Positions 56,981 through 64,000 of a DNA stretch of 64,000 nt are shown here, one piece after another. Each line of letters opens with the position of its first letter. The stretch's first letter is position 1. The notes below the pieces were generated by a model. That model ran no database searches. It saw only the letters and a list, made by a program, of their open reading frames with translations, and was not told the DNA's origin. The DNA comes from Pogona vitticeps (Eukaryota > Chordata > Lepidosauria > Squamata > Agamidae): the NCBI RefSeq assembly GCF_051106095.1, contig NC_135785.1:187440045-187504044 (forward strand). Reading direction: 5' to 3'. Position numbers and translations under genes: made by a program.

Positions 56981-57980
56981 TGTTGTACTTTAAAAAAATG
57001 TGGAGAAAGATTATAATGTGGAGAAAGATTATAATGTGGAGAAAGATTATACAACAAATTTATCACAAAACATCTGTATGTGTGTCACCTATAGAGGCCT
57101 TTACACAACCTAATCTCATGACAAAAGCTAAACTTTTAAGATACCAAGATTTATTTAAAAAGGATGGTGAACTAAGGTCTAAAGAAGAGCTAGAGACACA
57201 GCATATCTATATAGACTGGTGGTCCAGAGTACAGCTGGAATCTAGATACACAAAAGACAAAATAGATTTCTACTCAGAATAAACGATGTTTGATAAGCTT
57301 TTATTAGGTTCAAAACATAAAATTTGGTAAGAAAATGTATAACTATCTGTTAGAAATGAAAATGCAAGATGAAATGGTTAAAGAATGTATGATTAAGTGG
57401 GCACAAAACATAGGGCATAATATTGATATTGATCAATGGTTGAAAATATGGCAAAATAATATAAAGCTGACAAGATCGGTTAATTTTAAGGAGAATATAT
57501 ACAAGCTGTTTTATAGGTGGCATATGACTCCAGAAAAACTGTCGAAGATGTATACAGATGTATCAAATGTGTGTTGGAAATGTGAAGCACAAGTGGGAAG
57601 CTATTATCATATATGGTGGTCATGTAGAGCACTGGTTCTTAACCTTGGGTTACTCAGGAGTTTTGGACTGAAACTCCCAGAAGCCTTCACCACCAACTGT
57701 GCTGGCTGGGGTTTCTGGGAGCTGCAGTTCAAAAACATCCGAGTAACAAAGGTTAAGAACCACTGATGTAGAGTAGCGAAACAGTATTGGAAAAGAGTAC
57801 ATGCTGTGTTGCAACAAATATTGCTTTGTAAGGTGCCATTAACTCCAGAACTGTTTTTATTGAGTATGATACCTGATAATATAGATAAGACAAAGGAATA
57901 TATAGTTATATACTGTACAGTTACTGCAGCCAGAATTCTCAATGCCAAAAATTGGAAAAGTCTTTTTTCTCTTTAACAAA
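56980..57980 (+). mobile_element. L1 LINE ORF2 C-terminal fragment, split by a hAT MITE
   Basis: The + strand reads MTKAKLLRYQDLFKKDGELR, then MVKECMIKWAQNIGHNIDID, FKENIYKLFYRWHMTPEKLS, KMYTDVSNVCWKCEAQVGSY and YHIWWSC, the Cys-containing C-terminus of squamate L1 ORF2. It resumes after the MITE with YWKRVHAVLQQILLCKVPLT and PELFLLSMIPDNIDKTKEY, ending in a stop near 57976. At 56999-57051 an 18-bp unit (MWRKII) is repeated three times in tandem. Confidence 0.9.
57630..57765. mobile_element. hAT-type MITE nested in L1
   Basis: Inverted ends 'cactggttcttaacc' and 'ggttaagaaccactg'; perfect 8-bp duplication atgtagag at 57622-57629 and 57766-57773. Same family as 12303. L1 protein homology is interrupted exactly here. 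Confidence 0.92.
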
Positions 57981-58107
57981 ATGGTTGAAACAGTTTATTT
58001 AAAAGTAATCTTTATTATCTAGATTATTTAATTTCTCTAGGAAGCCGGTGGCAAGGACCAAGTCTGCACTGAAAAGCTAGAAGCTACTATGAATCCCAGC
58101 TGGTTAA

Positions 58108-58362
58108 TTAAGAGTTCAGCCTGGAGGCAGGCAGTGCATCATGGCCTCTCCCATTTTGAAGAGACACTTGTCCAGCAGGCTGAGGCAGTCCCGAAAGCAG
58201 CAAAATCAGGGAGCTGTACAGCGGACAGATTGCATTTGTCTTCAGTGTGGAAGGGATTGTCACTCTCAAATTGCCCTTCTCAGCCACACTAGACGTTGTT
58301 CCAAGTCCTCTATTCAGAGCACGTTACCAGTCTCTCGAGACTGAAGGATGCCTAATTTAATC
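58108..58362 (+). mobile_element. 3' end of the zinc-finger LINE family
   Basis: Nearly the same sequence as 5137-5389 ('ttcagcctggaggcaggc', 'gaagagacacttgtccagca', 'cgagactgaaggatgccta'). It encodes [20 protein letters not shown] in one frame. A severely 5'-truncated insertion. Confidence 0.85.
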
Positions 58363-59129
58363 TAAATTAATTCAAGTAACGAGTGCTGAATGTCTGTATA
58401 CAAAGAAGAGCAGGGAATACATCTGGCAGGTTCACCTTCAACCTGTGTTGTTCTGTAAATTGCATTTTCCATGTAACTACAGTATTATAGTCAAAGTGCC
58501 CTATTGCATCTGAACATGTTAGATGTGTTTGAAAGCACTTGTTCATGAATAAATGAGACAGGTAATTTCTGTTTTTGGGAAATGAGGCCTGATCTCCACC
58601 AGGGCTGTTCTTGGACTGCTCCCCAATAGTTTTAGCATTTATTGTGCAAGATTATTGTACCAGTCTTGGGTAACAGGCTTAAGTTTGGCGTCCACACTCT
58701 TGTTCAGCAATCTAGCAATTCATAATACCCTGGCCATTGCTTGATACAAGCGCTTCTCTCCGCCTCAACTTTTAGAAGTGGTGAAAACAGAAAATTTATG
58801 GCTAAGATGGTAGGTTGGTCACATTCTACAGGCTCCGTTTACCTCCCCAACCAACGAGTGTGTCAGAAAATGCACATTTCCCTTCACGTGAGGTAAGGGC
58901 CGCAGCCCAGTCACTTTCCCACCTCGTCTGCCTTCAGGCCTGAGGAAGAGTCCTGTGTGATTCCAAAACCTGACTCGTTCCCCCCCCTTCTTAACCCGTT
59001 ACTGGAGTTTCACATTAAAACAATAACACAGCCATATGATACTTCTCAACGTCTCATCCCGGCCTGCTTTTCTGCGACGAAAGCTTTTGACGGACAAGTA
59101 ATTTCTCTTTATTATTTCACTGGCTCTGG

Positions 59130-60720
59130 GGGAATGGGATGTTTGGTGCGGCCGCCGCTGCCATGGCGAAACCATTCCACCATCACCGCCGCATACATAC
59201 AAACAAAAGCAACCAGCAAGCAAACACACTCCGCAGGCTCCCTGAGGCGAACAGGAGAGGCGAAGGCAGGTTCTCTCTCTCTCTCCCTCCCCCCCGCGCT
59301 CCCTGCCACCATCTTCGCCGCGAGGAGCCCCTGCCAACTCCCCACCCACCCCTCGCCGACTCATTCGCTTCCTCGCCCCGCTGCCCCTCCCCTTCGGGCT
59401 CTCCCAACTCGGCGGCGGCGGCGGCAACCCGGCCTCAACCTCGCGTGCGCAACTCTTTCTCTCTCACACACACACACACAGACACACACACCCCGAGACG
59501 CACGCAGCGCAGTCAGGCAGTGGCACTCGCAGCGCAGCCACGGCCGCTCCACCAGGCATGGCACAGGGCTCTCCCTCACTATGGCAGCCGCGCGACACAG
59601 CACTCTCGACTTCCTGCTCAGCGCCACAGGTGAGGCACCTCGCCGTCCCGCCGCCTCTCTCTCTCTCTCTCTCCCACCCCCCCCGCGCCGCCTTTCCTCT
59701 CCCCGGGGAAACCCAGCCCACGCGCCGGCCGGCCGACCTCTTCCTCGCCGTGCAAGAAGACAGGCTGGGCGGGCAGCCAGGGCAGCTGTGTGTTGTTGGT
59801 GCGCCTCTCTCTCCCCCCCCCTTCCCTCCACCTCCCCCCCTCCCCGCTTTGCACGGCCATGGCTCCCTGCAGGCCTTCGCCGCGGTGGAGCCGGGCTCTG
59901 CTGCCCTTCTTTCCGCCTCCCTCGCCTTGTGTCCTCCAGTTGCAGGAAGCTCCGCCGGGCCGGCTGCCTTAACCTTTGCCGCCTAAGCCGAAACCTGGCG
60001 TGCTCCCCTCATGCCCTGTTTCCCCGACACCCTTCGTGCCCGGGCCAAGCATGCAGCAGATTCTCCTTAACTCCATTCGCTTGCCTCTGGCTTCTTCTCT
60101 CTCTCTCAATTGTTTTTTTTTTTTTTTTTTTTTTTTTGCCGCCAACTCCTGCACCTTCTGCTCTCCCTTAGGCCTCCCCCATATTTTTAATTTTCCTCCC
60201 TTCGCCCTTCCCCCTTTTTAAGAATTATTTTCTACCTTCTCGCTTGCAGCTCCTCCCCTTCAGATATGCAGATTCTCTAAAGCTCAGCCTCTTCGTCCCT
60301 CCAGCCATACAGATTTCTTCGCACCCCCCCTTCCCACGCCGGCCTCATGTGCTTTATTGCAGACTCCCCCCCCCCATCATCCGTGCAATGCCTCTCCATT
60401 CATTTCACCGAGAAGCCTCGGGTGCCCTCATAGGATCTACGCTCGGCATCAGAAAATCCCCCAGAAAGGGCCGCCCTCTCCCTGACTTCCTCCCCACGGG
60501 AATATATTATTTTGGGGCATACCTAGAAATGATAAAGGCGCTAGCCCATGCCTGCCAGATAGACTTCTCAGCCGCTCTTTTGCGAAAAGTATGGCATTGG
60601 GGAGGAAGGGGAGGTCGCGCATGCCTTGCAGTCGTATTCGTGACCTTAATCTGTCCCTTCGGTGCTTTCCCTTCCATCTTTCCCCTTAACGGTGGAGCGG
60701 CGGCCGAGGAGGTCTATTCC
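59130..60720 (+). promoter_or_regulatory. SMS: CpG island and promoter region of SMS
   Basis: CpG-dense from about 59130, densest to about 60070, then weaker. It contains a CGG run (59411-59423), CA and CT microsatellites and poly-C tracts. YY1-like motifs occur at 59305-59315 (minus-strand aagatggtggc) and around 59153-59165 (gccgccgctgccatgg). No TATA box was recognised. Large open frames on both strands are composition artefacts. Confidence 0.7.
59581..59629 (+). CDS. SMS: SMS (spermine synthase) exon 1, coding part
   Basis: The ATG at 59581 opens MAAARHSTLDFLLSAT, against human MAAARHSTLDFMLGAK, and the exon ends ACA G|GTGAGG in phase 1, the same junction as human. Spermine synthase is a cytosolic dimer that transfers an aminopropyl group from decarboxylated S-adenosylmethionine to spermidine, giving spermine. 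Only the N-terminal strand of the dimerisation domain is encoded here; exon 2 (human ADGETILKGLQSIF) was not found up to 64000, so the first intron exceeds 4.3 kb. The CpG island context and identical start fit a housekeeping first exon. The gene lies 19.5 kb after the MBTPS2 stop on the same strand, as in human. Confidence 0.92.
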
Positions 60721-61357
60721 GTTGATATTTTGCACTAGTTTCTGATATTTGCAAGGGGAAATGATGTCTCGGTATAGAGAGAGTGTGGGCCGAGGGAGCA
60801 AACGGGACTGGAGCGGGCGATATAGATGGTGTGGCTGTTGAAACAGTTAATTCGTAATTTTAACAAAAATCTAGCAGGAAGTGAGAGGCCAGGAAGCGTC
60901 CTTGTGGAGGTGGACTGGCTTCGAAAAATGTGCCGTGTCATCTTACTCTAAAAGCCATGCTTGCAATTGAAACTGCAGAGCAAAGACTCTGGGAATGTTT
61001 GGTTTTGCAATCCATCCACTCCTTTGTAGACAATAAGAAATCGTTGGCTGGGTAGCACAGGGCGTTATTTGTGCTCTTTCAGTTCCTTTAGGGATGGAAT
61101 ACAAGCAGGGTATATTAATTTATAACCTGTGCTGGAGAACGTCAGGAGAGATTAGTTGAAGTAAATTTGCAAGCTCCCCTGTCTGAAAAGTGCAAGAGTA
61201 GTGCAGTTTTAGCAGCATTTTGAGACCAGTAGCCAGCACTTTATTTACTGCTAACACTTCTGGTTATGAAGAATAGGGTGGAACCGATTATTGAGATACG
61301 TGTACTGTATACAGAGCAGACATGGTTTGGTCCAAACCACCCTCCCCCTTGCAGTAT

Positions 61358-61640
61358 GGCTGGGAGGTGGCTTAGGCTAGGACTTCTGTGCCCCCAGGAG
61401 AAGAACAGTCTGTGTAACCTTGGGCAAGTTGCACAGTTCCACAGTGCCCCCAGAAGAGGCTTTTAAATATTGCCTCTTTAATGATGTGAGTGATCTTGGG
61501 TTTTTTTCAAAGAGAAAGAGGGGAAATATTTTAAATGAATGAATGACAAAACACTTGTGAGTAGTCTCTACCCAGAAAAGCCCGGAAAAGGTTGTAGTAG
61601 TTCAGAATTGACTTGGTGGCATGTCGTTGTTATTATCCCA
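61358..61640 (+). mobile_element. tRNA-derived SINE, long form, with internal insertion
   Basis: The body 'gaacagtctgtgtaaccttg', 'ggcaagttgcacagttccac' and 'gtgcccccagaaga' is interrupted at about 61466-61550 by unrelated AT-rich sequence, then resumes 'acttgtgagtagtctctacc' and ends 'ttgttattatccc'. Confidence 0.6.
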
Positions 61641-61789
61641 ACATCACTCTCTGAGCTTCCTGGCTAAGTGGAGATTTGAACCTGGGTCTTTCTACCTCGG
61701 ATCTGGCATTTATTATTACTTCTCCATGCTGGCTTATTTTTTTAAAACTGAACATTGTTGTAGTTGTTTTGATATGCAGCATTCTTCTC

Positions 61790-61975
61790 TGACCTTGTCA
61801 AACCTGTGTCCTCTTGTTATCTACCATCAAGTCAGAACAGTAAGTGAGCTATTTAAAGAGTGGCTTTACCCAGTCCCACACCCTCAGTGAGTTTCCATGA
61901 CTGAGTGGGCCTTCAAACCCAGGCTTTCTGGTCCGTCATTGTACCCACTGCTACACAATACTGGGTATCCTTGTG
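61790..61975 (-). mobile_element. Old SINE-like sequence
   Basis: The minus strand shows 'gtgtagcagtgggtacaatg' and box B-like 'cctgggtttgaaggcc', the pattern of a tRNA-derived SINE head. Weak evidence. Confidence 0.35.
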
Positions 61976-62493
61976 TCCCCTTAATGCTGTATAATTATGT
62001 TAGCATGTGCATATATCATGGAATCATACTTGTTTAGAACAAGGAAGAATGAACAGAAAAGAATAAACAGAAGAAATGGAAACCTTTGGATATGCTTTGT
62101 AAGAAAAAATGGTAAAGTGTTTACTTCTTAGATGTTGATCTCTACCAGTTTGTTGTTAGATTGAATTGAAAGAACAGATTCTGAAACCAGAGATAATTGG
62201 GCTCAGCTCTGAATAAAGTTAACAAGATAGTTAGCATCTAGATCACTTCATTCCAGTTGTTTGAGCCCATACTGATAATATCTATGCTGATGGGAGTTGT
62301 GTTTGGGAACAGCTGGAGGAATTGGGGTTGGGGAAGACTAGTCTAGAAGCCATTTGCCATTGGGTTCATAGGCATGATTAAAATTTTCTTGAACAAAGGA
62401 CCACATTGACTGAAAAAACTTCAGTAGAGTACACCACATTTCAGAGTTCTGTTCCTCACTCTCAGCTTGGTTGTATTTAAAAAGAAACCAATA

Positions 62494-62918
62494 CAGTGGT
62501 GCCTCGCTAGACAGTTACCCCGCAAGACAGTTTTTTCGCTAGACATTGGCTTTTTGCGATAGCTATAGCGATTCGCAAAACAGTGATTCCTGTGGGGGAA
62601 TTTCGCTGGACAATGTTTGGTCCCTGCTTTGCAAACCAATTTTCGCTAGACGACGATTTTGACAGCTCCCTCCGCACTCGCAAACAGATATTTTCAGGAC
62701 CTAAGCTTCGCAAGACAGCGATTTAAACAGCTGATTGGCGGTTCGCAAAGCGGCTTTCCTATGGCCGATCTTCACTAGACAACGACGATTCTTCCCCATT
62801 GAATGCATTAAACAAGTTTCAATGCATTCCAATGGGGAAATGCTTTTCGCTAGACAATTATTTCGCTAAACACCGATTTCAGTGGAACGGATTATCATCG
62901 TCTAGCGAGGTACCACTG
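62494..62918. mobile_element. TA-flanked MITE, family 'CAGTGGTGCCTCGC', copy C
   Basis: The ends 'cagtggtgcctcgctagaca' and 'cgtctagcgaggtaccactg' are inverted, with TA at 62492-62493 and 62919-62920. The 425-bp interior has many 'cgctagaca' units and a 'cagctgattggcggttcgc' block shared with copy A. Confidence 0.8.
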
Positions 62919-64000
62919 TAAGTATGCTAGTAGATTGCTTTCATCTTTATAAGCTTAGATATAAAGGTGAGATGAGTGTGTCCCTACATGCTTTTGTGTG
63001 TTTGTGTGTGTGTGTGCGCGCGCGCTTTTACTCCTGTTTGCACTATAAGCCTATTTTAAGAGTTAAGATAATCCTTGTTCCTTCTTATCATGTGGTACAT
63101 GTTAGTCTTTCAGATTATTCTTCTTGTGTAAACCTATGTGATCCCATGTGCAACGATGTTGTGTGGGTAAGCATGAAAGATAACAAGTAAACTTTATTCC
63201 CCAGCCTCATCTATCTTGGCTGTGCAGAACAAACAGTGCTGATAGTTAGTCATTCTGTGTAAAGTGTGCAGATATTTCCCTGAATAAGCACAAATGCCAT
63301 GTATACTGAATAAGCACAAATATATCTACTGAATAAGCAGGTTCCATTTTTGTTTACTCACAAGCTGAAGATTGTCTGCTATAATACTTGTATAATTGCT
63401 CTGGGGGTGTTTCCATTTGTAATGATATATTTTTGTGTTTTGGGTAAACCCTTTTCTCTGGTGAGAGTTATAAACTGTCTAGTAGAGGGGGATTGAGATC
63501 TGGAACTGCTATTGTTAAAGTAATAGTAATTCAGAGCAAGTATTTTCAAAATAACAAATGTCATTAGTTTCAGTTGAGGAGCATCTCATATTATATTCTG
63601 GTGTATAAAGTATGGTGGCAGGGAGAATCTGTGCATAAAGAGTGCTGTTCTTGGTAGGTCTTAATGTTTCCTCTTAAAAAAACAAACACAGAGACACAGT
63701 CCAAAATCCTGTTGCTTATTGTAGTAACTGCTTGAGGGTTATTGTTTGCATTAATGTAGTATATTGCATAAGGGTCCCAGGGAGAGGGATACCAGAGAAA
63801 ATAATGGGTTGTATTTCCTATCTACCATTTTTGTAGATAATACTGTACAAGGGTGTAGTACACAGAAACTTACACCAAACAATTTCTTGACCCTTTAAGC
63901 GGCCATAAATGTTTTATTTTTGTTGCAAAAATTGCCTCATATTGCTTTTCTGATATATAGCCTGTATGAAAAATAATTAGAATTTTGAGAAGTTATTAAA

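Larger units (their letters stand above)
42626..59130. other. MBTPS2-SMS intergenic region
   Basis: No host exon was recognised. Identifiable content is transposon-derived and listed separately. Positions 43660-44900, 48455-50265, 52195-53910 and 54205-55220 show no gene or recognisable repeat beyond short microsatellites; 58370-59130 is unique-looking and becomes CpG-rich towards its end. Confidence 0.6.
59630..64000 (+). other. SMS intron 1 (start)
   Basis: Begins in the CpG island and has a poly-T run at about 60111-60137, a SINE at 61358, an older SINE-like sequence on the minus strand near 61790-61975, MITE copy C at 62494, a short TG/CG microsatellite at 63001-63025 and a fold-back tail near 63700-63740. 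No exon was recognised. Confidence 0.6.

Noticed and set aside
58957-60171. A 404-codon open frame and several overlapping frames on both strands in the SMS CpG island
   Set aside because: Low-complexity Ser/Pro/Arg/Leu product from CpG and CT-rich DNA, crossing the SMS exon 1 donor; the true frame is only the 49-bp exon.
60244-60738. 164-codon open frame after SMS exon 1
   Set aside because: No recognisable domain, lies in the intron with GC-rich composition; treated as chance.
59630-64000. SMS exon 2
   Set aside because: No sequence encoding ADGETILKGLQSIF-like residues with an acceptor was seen.

Overview
The window is vertebrate nuclear DNA, most likely from a squamate reptile (probably a lizard). 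Three multi-exon host genes with GT-AG introns lie in a dense field of squamate-type repeats: two full-length Sauria SINEs, RTE-BovB LINEs, L1, CR1 and L2 LINEs, tRNA-headed SINEs, a mariner transposon and several MITE families. The bacterial categories (operons, ribosome binding sites, CRISPR, phage) do not apply.

Layout. (1) 1-8434, minus strand: the first two coding exons of SMPX, a small striated-muscle protein. The last coding exon lies beyond the left edge. (2) 8435-18640: a gap of about 10 kb made mostly of repeats. (3) 18777-40034, plus strand: the complete MBTPS2 gene (site-2 protease). I placed all 11 coding exons by hand; they give an open 494-codon protein with HEVGH and LDG catalytic motifs. 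Its 3' UTR probably ends near the AATAAA at 42601. (4) About 42.6-59.1 kb: an intergenic stretch filled with LINE and MITE copies, several nested. (5) From 59130, plus strand: a CpG island with the first coding exon of SMS (spermine synthase) at 59581-59629, then the start of its long first intron.

The order SMPX(-), MBTPS2(+), SMS(+) matches human Xp22. The three genes are neighbours by ancient synteny and do not form a pathway: SMPX acts at muscle costameres, MBTPS2 cleaves SREBP and ATF6 family proteins in the Golgi, and SMS makes spermine in the cytosol.

I found no new multi-gene system. The unexplained structures are three long inverted repeats: 14479-14900, 19347-19524, and the perfect 40-bp-arm palindrome at 32826-32912, which abuts a BovB-like sliver. 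There is also a MITE family with three copies whose interior repeats a GCCATTTT motif, and an unclassified LINE with a C-terminal Cys/His finger. All calls come from reading the sequence by eye; no database search was run.
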